Shown here piece after piece: positions 36,331 through 46,764 of a DNA stretch of 64,000 bases. Below the pieces are notes generated by a model. The model was not told the origin of the DNA and did not search any database. It saw only the letters and a program-made list of their open reading frames with translations. Position 1 is the first letter of the stretch. Every line of letters starts with the position of its first letter. The stretch is from Pseudoalteromonas viridis (GTDB lineage Bacteria; Pseudomonadota; Gammaproteobacteria; Enterobacterales; Alteromonadaceae). The DNA lies in the NCBI RefSeq assembly GCF_017742995.1, contig NZ_CP072425.1, positions 1,984,001 to 2,048,000 on the forward strand, read 5' to 3'. The position numbers were made by a program, and so were the translations under genes.

Positions 36331-36720
36331 TTAGTGGCAACGCCCCGTCTGACACAGATTAAAGTTTTTATAATGGCTTATCACCAGCAACACGCTGCCC
36401 AAAATGGTCAGCAGTTTTTCTCCTTCCTCGGCCATCAAATCATGAGCAAAAAAGGCGGCGAAGAATAATACCCCGATACCTGCGGTGCCGTAGCCTAGAA
36501 TGCGCCACTGATTGTGCTTTTTACACCCTAAAAATAACGCGCTACTGCTGGTCACCAGTACACCGACAAGTAGCCAGCGATGAAATGCCTCATCCGACAG
36601 GAAGGTTGCACCGAAAGCTGGAAGCAGAGCAACCAGCAGGGGTACAAACAAGCAATGCATAACGCACATTGCAGACAGGCTGATGGCATATTTGTCTAAC
36701 CGTTCAGACAGGTTTCTCAT
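36331..36720 (-). CDS. MerC-like integral membrane protein
   Basis: 129 residues with four hydrophobic segments. The N-terminal LDKYAISLSAMCVMHCLFVP contains the Cys-x3-Cys pair in the first helix that typifies MerC proteins (metal contact in the mercury transporters), and LGCKKHNQWRILGYGTAG the second conserved block. The C-terminus ends CQTGRCH, a further possible metal site. Outside mercury operons such proteins occur near zinc-responsive genes, and a near-perfect Zur-like box lies 76 bases upstream. A part in zinc or other divalent metal movement is inferred, not shown. No mer operon genes are nearby. Confidence 0.85.
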   Translation of the reverse strand: MRNLSERLDKYAISLSAMCVMHCLFVPLLVALLPAFGATFLSDEAFHRWLLVGVLVTSSSALFLGCKKHNQWRILGYGTAGIGVLFFAAFFAHDLMAEEGEKLLTILGSVLLVISHYKNFNLCQTGRCH

Positions 36721-36795
36721 GGTTTTTCACCTGATTAATTTTTGCAGCCGCTTATGCAGAGACATCAAACGAGTGGCTGAGTATAAAAAAAGAGT

Positions 36796-36810
36796 TGTTA
36801 TATTATATCA
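36796..36810. promoter_or_regulatory. Zur box 3 (upstream of the MerC-like gene)
   Basis: TGTTATATTATATCA differs from the perfect box at 33003-33017 at one position. It lies 76 bases upstream of the reverse-strand start at 36720. Its left arm TGTTATA is intact. Confidence 0.7.
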
Positions 36811-36874
36811 ATATCGTGTGGTTGAATAGCCTGTTGAAGCAGATCATACAGTGGGGTTATGTCGCTTAAGCCTG

Positions 36875-37246
36875 TTATCTTTCAGCCACTATGAGCAGCA
36901 CGCTCACAACGGCAAACAATAACCATGACCAGTGCTTTCCTCTTGATAAAAACAGCGCAAGTGCGCTGTGTAACACGAATGTCGCCGCGATGATTAGTAG
37001 CAGCATAGTTGGTGTGAATTCAGGTGAAGCCAGCGCAAGCAAAAGTGCAGCAAACCCCAGCCAGGCAATGGAGGTCAGGTGCCAGGCAAAGCGCAGCGTG
37101 CGGATGGTAAAATCGCTACTGCCAAACAGCTGTGGCAGGTTATCGCGCTTAAACAGCCGGATGAGAATAAAGCGCTCGCCCAGATAAGAGTGAGCCAGTG
37201 AGACTAAAATGAGCAGCGCAGCGGCGAGATAAAGCAGGAAAGTCAT
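36875..37246 (-). CDS. Four-helix inner-membrane protein of unknown function
   Basis: 123 residues from the ATG at 37244-37246 (MTFLLYLAAALLILVSLAHS), with GGGA upstream. The open frame reaches 37267 without a better start. Four hydrophobic stretches are separated by short charged loops. SLAHSYLGERFILIRLFKR after the first helix and TLRFAWHLTSIAWLGFAALL in the second are the most conserved-looking parts, and a His lies in each of helices one to three. No family name can be given with confidence. It is followed on the same strand by the MerC-like gene, 154 bases away and with its own box, so they are probably separate transcripts. Confidence 0.7.
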   Translation of the reverse strand: MTFLLYLAAALLILVSLAHSYLGERFILIRLFKRDNLPQLFGSSDFTIRTLRFAWHLTSIAWLGFAALLLALASPEFTPTMLLLIIAATFVLHSALALFLSRGKHWSWLLFAVVSVLLIVAER

Positions 37247-37370
37247 AACACGTCCCGGTGTTGGCAAGTCAGAGTATGACTCTATTTGTACCCTAAATGC
37301 CCTGCGATCACCAGTGACTGAGCGCTGCGTTGTTTATGCCCAACCTCCCTGTCAGGCTGGCTATATAAAA

Positions 37371-38870
37371 TTAACTACAACTAATTGAATCACCGCTGCT
37401 GTTATAGCAGGTCTCAGTTTGCTGAATAATGTGGCGGCACATATAGGCCACATTGTTTTCCATACAGTTAAAGTAAGTGCCATAAATGCCTGAGCTTCCA
37501 ACATTATAATCAACCCGCCACTCATAGTAAGAGTATGGCAGAGTTGACTGATCGCTCAGCCAGCGGCCAAAGACGGCACTAGATACAATGTCGTATAAGG
37601 GGGTTGGGCGCACACCCAGGCTGCGCCAGCCATTATTGTAACCTGAGTATTCACCAGACATTTCAACTACGGCATTGGCAGCGTCATAATAGGGGTTATT
37701 GAAATTGCTTCTCTTATCCACCTTAGACAGCAAGCCCTGATAGTCTTTTACCCAGGTGGTGCCTTCACAGCTGTTCAGGAACACCATGCCTTTATCTTTG
37801 CCTTTACCACAAGTGCCCTGAGGTGCAGCGTCAGCACTCCAGATGTAGTCGGCACTTTTTCCGCCGTGGATTTTGGCTTCAAAGCCACTGGAAGAAGTGA
37901 TGATCACATCATTGTCTTTACCGCCTTCCTGATTAGAGTTTTCGCTATTGGTAAAGAGGATGTCATCGCCATTGTTACCCCAGGCTTTGTGCCAGCGCAG
38001 CCCATTGGGGTTGCTTTCTCCATTTTCGAACAAGGCATCGTTACCATTGCCCCCGTGCAGGCGATCTTCACGGCCACCATTGCCGGTCAGGTAGTCGTTA
38101 CCATCCTCGCCATACAAAGTGTCGTTGCCCTTGTCGCCGCTGAGCACATCGTGTCCCGCACCACCGTAGAGTTTATCGCTGCCATCTTTGTTACTGTTGC
38201 AGCTGCTTTGCTCATAAATATAACCATTGTTGGCATTGGCAAGGCGACAGCCGCCACCGAGGTAGTCATTGTCGTTGCCACCGTAAAGCACATCCGAACC
38301 CTGACCGCCCATCAGCAAGTCACCGCCATCATCGCCCCACAGGGTGTCATCGTTGTAATCCCCAAACAGTTTGTCATGGTGATTGCCGCCCTTGAGCTGA
38401 TCGTTACCCCAGCCGCCGTAGAGCGTGTCGCTGCCGTCTTCACCGAACAGCTGGTCGTTACCACTGTTGCCCTTAAGCGTATCGTTGCCCCGACCACCGT
38501 AGAGACGATCGTTCTGGTTGCCGGAGATCAGGGTGTCGTTGCCATATTGTCCATACAAGGTTTGCGGCACCGAAATACTGCTGGCATCGAACGAATCGGC
38601 GCCATTGCCCAGGCGCGCTTCAAGGGCACTAAACTGGCTCATAAAAAAGGTTTCACAGCTACTGCTGCTACCCACTTTACGGGTCACAGTTAGGGTATCG
38701 CCCGATTTACTGAGCGTGAACTGCTCGCTGTGGCGTGAACCTGCAACTTTCAGCGTATCGCCGTCCAGATAAGCCGAGGCACCGCCTGCAAGCCCGCTAC
38801 AGGCCGCCATCGCCTGGCCCGAAGCTGCCAGGATAACCGCCAGACAGAGCGCATTTAACTTGGTATTCAT
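37371..38870 (-). CDS. Secreted protein with RTX (haemolysin-type) calcium-binding repeats
   Basis: 499 residues from the ATG at 38868-38870, preceded by AAGGA; the longer frame to 38939 is not supported. MNTKLNALCLAVILAASGQAMA is a Sec signal peptide. About residues 100-290 hold a run of glycine- and Asp-rich nonapeptides of the GGxGxDxLx type, such as YGGRGNDTLKGNSGNDQLFG and LYGGAGHDVLSGDKGNDTLY, broken by a Cys-containing insert. The C-terminal 200 residues are non-repetitive with several Cys, suggesting disulfides. A Sec signal with RTX repeats differs from classical type I-secreted toxins, so export may be two-step. The function is unknown; adhesin or enzyme are both possible. Confidence 0.85.
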   Translation of the reverse strand: MNTKLNALCLAVILAASGQAMAACSGLAGGASAYLDGDTLKVAGSRHSEQFTLSKSGDTLTVTRKVGSSSSCETFFMSQFSALEARLGNGADSFDASSISVPQTLYGQYGNDTLISGNQNDRLYGGRGNDTLKGNSGNDQLFGEDGSDTLYGGWGNDQLKGGNHHDKLFGDYNDDTLWGDDGGDLLMGGQGSDVLYGGNDNDYLGGGCRLANANNGYIYEQSSCNSNKDGSDKLYGGAGHDVLSGDKGNDTLYGEDGNDYLTGNGGREDRLHGGNGNDALFENGESNPNGLRWHKAWGNNGDDILFTNSENSNQEGGKDNDVIITSSSGFEAKIHGGKSADYIWSADAAPQGTCGKGKDKGMVFLNSCEGTTWVKDYQGLLSKVDKRSNFNNPYYDAANAVVEMSGEYSGYNNGWRSLGVRPTPLYDIVSSAVFGRWLSDQSTLPYSYYEWRVDYNVGSSGIYGTYFNCMENNVAYMCRHIIQQTETCYNSSGDSISCS

Positions 38871-39082
38871 TGTGAAATCCTTAGATTTTATAGTTTTGGG
38901 TTGTTCCTGCCTTAGGGTAGCGGACAAATTTGCACGCAATATGGAGCTAGCTGCTCAGTATAAGAGGATGGATCTGCATGCTGGCGCTTGGGAAAGTCTC
39001 AAGTAGCCATGTACAGACTATTGAAAAATAATCAAAAGTCAGACAAGTTATGCAGGACTCAATAAAAATAAAAGGAAGGAAC

Positions 39083-40371
39083 GTGACAGTAAGACCAACG
39101 ATAAAGCTGAGCGTCTGCGCCATACTGACGGCACTTGCAGGCCACAGCGTTGCCCAAGACAGGTTGCTGGCCGATGATGGCAGGGCGGAAGATTATTTTG
39201 GCTACGGCGCGGCAATTGACGGCAATACCGTGCTGGTGGGCGCACATCAGGCCGATGTGAATGGCATTAAAGATGGCGGTGTCGGGTATGTGTATGTGCT
39301 CGGTGATAAAGGCTGGCAGCAACAGGCTAAGCTGATCGCCTCCCCCTGTTTGCTGACGATACGCTGGGTGGCAAGGTGGTCCTGAACAACCATATCGCCA
39401 TGCTCGGTGGTATGAGGCGCGATGACAAAGGCGAAGACGCCGGTGCGGTGGTGGCCTTTGAGCGCAATGCCGGTACATGGACACAGGCTCAGATAGTGAC
39501 CGCACCCGATGCCAAACCCGGTGATGCCTTTGGCCAGAGCCTGGCATTAACAGACACGACACTGGTCATCGGCGCACCACGCAACGATACAAAAGCGAAT
39601 GACGCAGGCGCGGCCTATATTTTTCAGCGCACCGGGGGTAGCTGGCGCTACCACAGTAAAATCATGGCCAGCGATGGCGCTGCGGGCGACTTATTTGGTA
39701 TTGACGTCGCGATAGACGGTAACACCATTATAGTTGGTGCTGACTTACATGATAAAACCGCAGAAAACGCCGGTGCCGTATACGTGTATGTACTCGAAGA
39801 GAATCAATGGCAGCAGCAAGCTAAGCTGATGGCCACCGATGGTGGAGACACCGATATCTTTGGTGTCAGAGTCGCCATTTCCGGCGATACAGCCCTCATC
39901 TCCGCGCGCCGAGATGATGTAGAGCACCTGGGTGTAGATGCCGGCTCTGCTTATATTTTTGAGCGAAAAGGCACACGCTGGACCGAGGCTCAAAAACTCA
40001 CGTCACCGGATGGCTCGGCCGACGACCGCTTTGGTCGCGGTGTGGCTCTGAGCGGCGATACCGCCATCATCAGCGCCATGAACCACGACGCACAAGGCAA
40101 AGACACCGGCGCATTATACGTCTATAAAAAGCACCCCGACGGCTGGCGTTATTCATCAAAAGTGGTCGCGAAAAATGCGCAACCCGGCGACCAGTTCGGC
40201 TGGAATGTCGGCCTCTCCGACGGTAAAGCTGTGATAGCCACTCCACATCATGACACCAATGGCAAAGAGTCCGGCGCGGTTTACGTGCAGGATCTTAATC
40301 AATTCAGCGCGTTTCATATTGAGGATCGGGTTACGGTAGCGGAGAAGGGGAAAGTGAAGCCTTCGCAGTAG
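39083..40371 (+). pseudogene. FG-GAP (integrin-like beta-propeller) exported protein, one-base frameshift
   Basis: Start at GTG 39083, with AAGGAAGGA directly upstream, giving a signal peptide ending ALAGHSVAQ. Each blade repeats the pattern DxFGxxVAIDGNTxxVGA, e.g. DYFGYGAAIDGNTVLVGAH, DLFGIDVAIDGNTIIVGAD and DRFGRGVALSGDTAIISA, with G-A-V/A-Y-V/I-Y/F strands and RWTEAQKL-like spacers. At the C5 run 39342-39346 the frame ends early at RWVARWS. Adding one C restores LFADDTLGGKVVLNN and the rest of the protein to 40371. It is either a recent pseudogene, a sequencing error or a phase switch. The intact product would be about 430 residues. Confidence 0.82.
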
Positions 40372-40452
40372 AGCGGCATAGTTAATGCGTGATGCCTGGC
40401 GAATATCTAGATGGCTTGAGCTGGGCGTTGTGTGTTTAGGGTGACTGCGTGA

Positions 40453-40782
40453 TCAATTCACCAGAAATAGCGTTAATTTCATAGCACCACCAGAACCACA
40501 TAACCAGCATGCGCAATGAATAATTGTCTGCTTAAAATCACTCAACCTGGTTCTAAGCAGGTTACCTTTCGCAATATCGTCAGCTGAGTTGAAGATCCCT
40601 GAAACCCAGATAAGCCCAGTTATAGAAAGTGCTGAAATAACGAACAAGAGTCCAATCACAACCAGAATATCAGGAAGCTGCACATGTTCTGAGACATACA
40701 GGCTGCCTGCCAGCAAAAAGTAATGAAATACCCCGGTGATGAAGGCTGACTGTTTAGATGCGAGAAAGGTCATATAGGTCAT
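40453..40782 (-). CDS. Small membrane protein of unknown function
   Basis: 109 residues from the ATG at 40780-40782 (MTYMTFLASKQSAFITGVFH), with GGAG 11 bases upstream inside the hairpin at 40789-40815. A TTG at 40806 is in frame but less likely. Two strong hydrophobic segments are ILVVIGLLFVISALSITGLIW and an earlier FHYFLLAGSLYVS. The layout of short helix, HxxxLAGSLYxS, then a long helix recalls the Pycsar/CBASS-like small effector TM pairs only superficially. No family is assigned. It lies downstream of gorA. Confidence 0.5.
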   Translation of the reverse strand: MTYMTFLASKQSAFITGVFHYFLLAGSLYVSEHVQLPDILVVIGLLFVISALSITGLIWVSGIFNSADDIAKGNLLRTRLSDFKQTIIHCACWLCGSGGAMKLTLFLVN

Positions 40783-40788
40783 TGAACT

Positions 40789-40815
40789 AGCAGCTCCTTC
40801 AATCAAGGAGCTGCT
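40789..40815. terminator. Strong hairpin downstream of gorA
   Basis: AGCAGCTCCTT (40789-40799) and AAGGAGCTGCT (40805-40815) pair perfectly over 11 bp around CAATC. There is no clear U-run on the gorA side, so it may attenuate rather than stop transcription. It overlaps the ribosome-binding region of the next reverse-strand gene. Confidence 0.6.
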
Positions 40816-40834
40816 TTAGGTTAGCTAAGCTATC

Positions 40835-42197
<1,363 letters not shown>

Positions 42198-42449
42198 TTA
42201 ATCTCTGTAAATGCTGATAAATGGCCCTAGCTTAACACTATATCTGCCGGGGCAAAGTCTGGCGGGATGAATTTTTCCGATGACTGTCATCGCTTTTTTC
42301 GATGAGCCTATAAGGATGCGCACGAACAGAGCATGTATCGCAATACGGCGACCCTGTTTAATTTGTCAGGGTTGGCGGGTGGGGCCTTGTTTTTTGTCAC
42401 AATCCCCCCAAAATAAGTGAGATAAGCAAAGATCAACAAAAGAGGCGTT

Positions 42450-44495
42450 ATGACTAACCCGTTAATTGGCATGGAAGGCTTGCCACCGTTTTCAAAAATC
42501 AAACCAGAACACGTTGTTGAGGCACTCAAACAGGCCATTGAGCAATGCCGTAACACCATAGATGAAGTCTTAAAAAACGATTCATACAGCTGGGAAAACC
42601 TGGTCCTGCCGCGTGAAGAAGCCGATGATAAGCTGGCTCGCATGTGGTCGCCCGTGTCGCATATGCATTCGGTCGTCAATAACGACGCTTTGCGCCAGGC
42701 CTATGATGCGTGTCTGCCTTTGCTTTCAGAATATAGTACTTATGTTGGTCAGCACCAGGGCTTGTACGAGGCCTATAAATCGCTTAAAGAGTCTGACGCC
42801 TTCGCAACGCTTAGCACGGCGCAGCAGAAAACCATTAACAACGCACTGCGTGACTTCCAGTTGTCGGGCATAGCACTGGCGCCTGAGCAGCAAAAGCGTT
42901 ATGGCGAGATCTGTGCGCGTTTATCTGAGCTGTCGGCTAAGTTCGGTAATAACGTGATGGATGCGACGCAGGCCTGGACCAAGCATGTCACCGATGAAGC
43001 CCAGTTATCCGGGCTACCTGAATCTGCATTAGCACTGGCGGCACACACGGCGCAAAGTAAAGAGTTAGAAGGCTGGCTGTTTACCTTAGACATTCCGTCG
43101 TATCTGCCAGTGATGATCTATGCAGATAACCGCGCTCTGCGTGAAGAAATGTATCGCGCTTTTGCGACGCGTGCATCCGATCAGGGCCCCAACGCCAATG
43201 AGTTCGATAACTCCGCACTGATGAGTGAGGAGCTGGCTTTGCGGTACGAACTGGCGCAATTGCTAGGTTTTGACAGCTACGCAGATAAATCGCTGGCGAC
43301 CAAAATGGCGCAGTCACCGGAGCAGGTGTTTAACTTCTTAAACGACTTGGCCCTGCATGCTAAGCCACAGGCTGAGAAAGAGTTGGCTGAGCTCAAAGCA
43401 TTTGCAGAAAAAGAGTATGGCGCAACTGAGCTGGCCGCGTGGGATTACAGCTACTATGGCGAAAAGCTTAAGCAGGCAAAATACGCCATCTCCGACGAAC
43501 AACTGCGTCCTTATTTCCCGGCCGATACCGTACTGAAAGGGTTATTTGAAACCGTACAGCGCCTGTTTGGCATCAAAGTCACTGAAATTAAAGACTTCGA
43601 TAGTTATCATCCGGATGTACGATTCTTTGCTATTCACGATGCGCAGGATACCTTGCGTGGTCATTTCTATCTCGACCTGTATGCCCGCGAGCATAAACGT
43701 GGTGGCGCCTGGATGGACGACTGCATGGGCCGAAAAGTGCGTGCCAATGGCGAGCTACAAACGCCGGTGGCATACCTGGTGTGTAACTTTAATAAAGCGG
43801 TCGGCGATAAGCCTGCGCTGTTTACCCATAACGAAGTTACGACTTTATTCCATGAATTTGGCCATGGTATTCACCATATGCTGACTCAGGTTGATGCCGC
43901 ACCGGTTGCAGGTATCAATGGTGTGCCCTGGGATGCCGTGGAACTGCCCAGTCAGTTCCTGGAGAACTGGTGCTACGAAGAAGAAGCGCTGGCCTTTATT
44001 TCTGGTCATTATGAAACGGGTGAGCCGTTACCAAAAGAGTTGCTCGACAAACTGCTGGCGGCGAAAAACTTCCAGTCGGCGATGCAAATGCTGCGTCAGC
44101 TGGAGTTCTCCTTGTTTGATTTCCATATTCATGCCGATTTCGACCCGGCCAAGCCGTGTCAGATCCAGCAAACGCTGAATGCCGTGCGAGAAAAAACCGC
44201 CGTGGTCAAAGCGCCTGAGTTCAATCGCTTCCAGCACAGCTTTAGCCATATTTTTGCCGGTGGCTACAGCGCGGGTTACTACTCGTATAAATGGGCCGAA
44301 GTATTGTCTGCGGATGCCTTCTCGCGGTTCGAAGAAGAGGGCATTTTCAATCGCCAGACGGGGGCCGATTTTATGCAGCATATCCTGGAGAAGGGCGGTT
44401 CAGAAGAGCCGATGGCCCTGTTTACCCGCTTCCGTGGTCGCGAGCCAAGTGTAGACGCATTGCTGCGCCACAGTGGCATTGAAAAAGCAGCGTAA
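42450..44495 (+). CDS. prlC: Oligopeptidase A
   Basis: 681 residues with no signal peptide, so cytosolic. The M3 zinc site is TLFHEFGHGIHHML (HExxH at about residues 468-472), followed by VELPSQFLENWCYEEEAL for the third ligand and FAGGYSAGYYSYKWAEVL near the C-terminus. It degrades short peptides, including cleaved signal peptides. The start MTNPLIGMEGLPPFSKIKPE is standard for the family. It is divergent from gorA and has its own terminator. A lipid-anchored paralogue sits in the zinc island at 33052-35205. Confidence 0.96.
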   Translation: MTNPLIGMEGLPPFSKIKPEHVVEALKQAIEQCRNTIDEVLKNDSYSWENLVLPREEADDKLARMWSPVSHMHSVVNNDALRQAYDACLPLLSEYSTYVGQHQGLYEAYKSLKESDAFATLSTAQQKTINNALRDFQLSGIALAPEQQKRYGEICARLSELSAKFGNNVMDATQAWTKHVTDEAQLSGLPESALALAAHTAQSKELEGWLFTLDIPSYLPVMIYADNRALREEMYRAFATRASDQGPNANEFDNSALMSEELALRYELAQLLGFDSYADKSLATKMAQSPEQVFNFLNDLALHAKPQAEKELAELKAFAEKEYGATELAAWDYSYYGEKLKQAKYAISDEQLRPYFPADTVLKGLFETVQRLFGIKVTEIKDFDSYHPDVRFFAIHDAQDTLRGHFYLDLYAREHKRGGAWMDDCMGRKVRANGELQTPVAYLVCNFNKAVGDKPALFTHNEVTTLFHEFGHGIHHMLTQVDAAPVAGINGVPWDAVELPSQFLENWCYEEEALAFISGHYETGEPLPKELLDKLLAAKNFQSAMQMLRQLEFSLFDFHIHADFDPAKPCQIQQTLNAVREKTAVVKAPEFNRFQHSFSHIFAGGYSAGYYSYKWAEVLSADAFSRFEEEGIFNRQTGADFMQHILEKGGSEEPMALFTRFRGREPSVDALLRHSGIEKAA

Positions 44496-44555
44496 GTGCT
44501 GCACTTTGGTGGCGTTTTGAACATCTGTTCCCCGCATGCCACCAGAGCCGACTTA

Positions 44556-44588
44556 AAAACACCACATAAGCACTTTGTGTGGTGTTTT
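44556..44588 (+). terminator. Terminator after prlC
   Basis: AAAACACCACA and TGTGGTGTTTT pair around a 10-base loop, ending in a T-run. Confidence 0.85.
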
Positions 44589-44653
44589 CCATTCGCAAAT
44601 TAGACAGTTCACGCTATGCTGTTTTAAAGAACCAACCTTGTAGGGACCGCTGC

Positions 44654-45793
44654 ATGAGCAATTTAGTACTGGCCATTGACGACGATAAACTGGTACACCA
44701 CATTGTTGAACAATCCTTATTACACAGCTGCAAAGTCATTCACGCTTACAGTGGCGAAGAGGGACTAAAAATGGCGGCGCAGCAGCGCCCGGATATCATC
44801 CTGCTCGATATTGAAATGCCAGGCCCTTCCGGCTTTGAGGTGTGTGAGCGGCTGAAAGCCAATCCGCAGTTGTGTGATATTCCGGTGATGTTTCTGTCGT
44901 CTAAAAGCGCCATCTCAGAGCGCATGCGTGGTTACAACGCCGGTGGGGCAGACTATATTGTTAAACCGTTCGACAGCGATGAAATGCTGGCACGGATCAA
45001 AGTGCTGGACGAGTATCGCCGCCAGTCGCTCAAACTGAAGCAGGATGTACAAAAAGCCCAGATCACGGCTGAAATTGCCATGTCGGATTCGGGCGATATG
45101 GGTCGCATTATGCGTTATGTCGGCCAGTCGTATCATGCCCATGATTTGAATACGCTGTCGGCGTACTTTTTTGAGTTTTTTGTGCCGTTGCAGCTTCAGG
45201 TGGCAGTGGCGTTTTGGTATCACGACAGCGAAGTGTTTTACTCGCAGGAAGGCGCCATTCAGCCGCTGGAGCAAGAGCTGCTGGAAAAACACCGCAATGG
45301 CGACCGCTTTGTTGACTTTGGCCGCCGCACTATCATTAACTACCCCAAAGTGTCTTTGCTAATTAAAAACATGCCAACGGATGATGCGGGTTTGTACGGC
45401 CGTTATAAAGATCTGCTGCCGCACATTCTGGAAGCCACCAACGCCAAAATCAAAGATATGGAAGTCAGTGAAGTGGCACTAACAAAAGTGGAGCAAATCG
45501 GCCTGGCCTTTGAAGAGCTGAGCGACCAGCTGGGAGAGGTTGCAAGCGCATACAACGACAAACTGGCGCAGTTTTCAGCGTATGTCAGCAGCGATCAGGG
45601 CAATGGCAAGCAGGCAGAGGCAAAGCAACTATTTGAGCACTTTTCGCTGATCAACGATGATTTTTCGATAATCCGCTACAAGCTGGGTGAGATCACCGAA
45701 GTACGCCATGAGCTGATCCAAAGCTTAAATCAGATGGCCAAGCCCTGGGGCGAAGAAGACGTACCAGCACAGACCGATATAGAGCTGTTTTAA
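44654..45793 (+). CDS. Response regulator with an unassigned C-terminal output part
   Basis: 379 residues from ATG 44654 (MSNLVLAIDDDKLVHHIVEQ), with AGGGA upstream; the frame extends to 44579 without a ribosome site. Residues 1-120 are a receiver domain: AIDDDKL, the phospho-acceptor Asp in IILLDIEMPG, FLSSKSA, and the Lys in YIVKPFDS. A helical linker (about 120-150) leads to a globular region with HAHDLNTLSAYFFEFFVPLQ, then a long coiled coil (EQIGLAFEELSDQLGEVASA onwards). No HTH, GGDEF, EAL or HD motif is visible, so the output is unknown, perhaps protein-protein. No kinase is adjacent. Confidence 0.83.
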   Translation: MSNLVLAIDDDKLVHHIVEQSLLHSCKVIHAYSGEEGLKMAAQQRPDIILLDIEMPGPSGFEVCERLKANPQLCDIPVMFLSSKSAISERMRGYNAGGADYIVKPFDSDEMLARIKVLDEYRRQSLKLKQDVQKAQITAEIAMSDSGDMGRIMRYVGQSYHAHDLNTLSAYFFEFFVPLQLQVAVAFWYHDSEVFYSQEGAIQPLEQELLEKHRNGDRFVDFGRRTIINYPKVSLLIKNMPTDDAGLYGRYKDLLPHILEATNAKIKDMEVSEVALTKVEQIGLAFEELSDQLGEVASAYNDKLAQFSAYVSSDQGNGKQAEAKQLFEHFSLINDDFSIIRYKLGEITEVRHELIQSLNQMAKPWGEEDVPAQTDIELF

Positions 45794-45879
45794 ACGGGCA
45801 TAACGCGCCGCACCACAAAGTTTTCATAACTGTGATGATCCAGATATAATCTCCGTGTTTAAACTTGCGGAGCCTGCTG

Positions 45880-46635
45880 TTGATCATCCATACCCCTTTT
45901 GTTGAAAACCGACCTTATCTTGAGCGTATCGAGCAACAGTTTGCGCTGCAAAGCTGGCAGCAGGCCAATCCCAACTTCCGACTGACCTATGATGAGGCCG
46001 GTTTGCAGTTATTAAAACTGGATGAACCTAAACTAGGCGGTATCCGAGTCGATTTTGTGACCGGCGCCAGTGCCCATCGTCGTAAGTTTGGTGGCGGTAA
46101 AGGGCAGGCCATTGCCAAGGCGGTGGGGTTAAATAAAGGCGCCACTCCCGTGGTGTTAGATGCCACGGCAGGACTTGGGCGAGATGCCTTTGTGCTCGCT
46201 GCGTTGGGCTGCGAAGTGATATTACACGAGCGTCATCCGGTGGTGGCGGCACTGCTGTTTGATGGCCTGGAGCGTGCGTATCAGGACAGTGAAATTGGCA
46301 GCTGGATGCAGCAAAATATGCGTATGATCTTTGGCTCCAGCCACGACCTGCTGGCCGAGAGTGAATTAAATCCGGACGTGGTTTACCTGGACCCTATGTT
46401 TCCGCATCGTGAAAAATCTGCCCAGGTTAAAAAAGAAATGCGGGTGTTCCAGTCGCTGGTTGGCGGGGATGCCGATGCCGATGCCTTGCTACCGTTTGCC
46501 TATGCACTGGCCACCAAACGCGTGGTGGTGAAACGCCCCGATTACGCGCCCTTCCTGAACGAGCAAAAGCCCAGTATGCAGATCGAGACCAAAAAGAACC
46601 GTTTTGATGTGTATGTGAAAGCCGCGATGAAGTAA
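45880..46635 (+). CDS. rsmJ: 16S rRNA (guanine-1516-N2)-methyltransferase RsmJ
   Basis: About 251 residues from a TTG at 45880, 7 bases after GGAG (45869-45872); a TTG at 45865 is in frame but overlaps the ribosome site. No ATG is available. Family motifs are [32 protein letters not shown], the SAM-binding [40 protein letters not shown] and [13 protein letters not shown]. It methylates G1516 of 16S rRNA in the small subunit. The DPMFPH motif is the catalytic D/NPPY-like site. Confidence 0.93.
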   Translation: MIIHTPFVENRPYLERIEQQFALQSWQQANPNFRLTYDEAGLQLLKLDEPKLGGIRVDFVTGASAHRRKFGGGKGQAIAKAVGLNKGATPVVLDATAGLGRDAFVLAALGCEVILHERHPVVAALLFDGLERAYQDSEIGSWMQQNMRMIFGSSHDLLAESELNPDVVYLDPMFPHREKSAQVKKEMRVFQSLVGGDADADALLPFAYALATKRVVVKRPDYAPFLNEQKPSMQIETKKNRFDVYVKAAMK

Positions 46636-46764
46636 AGTTCCTGTAAAAGGTAGAGAGTTCACCTACGCCAAAAGTATGTTTTTAAAAACGCCTGTTCGTT
46701 TTGTGAGCATTTTACATTAAATTGTCATAAAACATTAATAGTCTACGCCCGAATTTGAATCAAT

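Noticed and set aside
36331..36720. Mercury-resistance operon
   Set aside because: Only a MerC-like protein is present; no merA, merT, merP or merR. The promoter carries a Zur-like box instead.
37960..38560. Possible CRISPR array or tandem DNA repeat in the RTX region
   Set aside because: Periodicity follows the 9-residue protein motif with codon variation. There are no identical direct repeats with unique spacers.
37866..38693. 275-codon forward open frame opposite the RTX gene
   Set aside because: It is the antisense of the glycine/aspartate repeat region; repeats of GGC/GAT-type codons keep the opposite strand open. It is rich in Val/Ile/Ala without domain logic and has no ribosome site.
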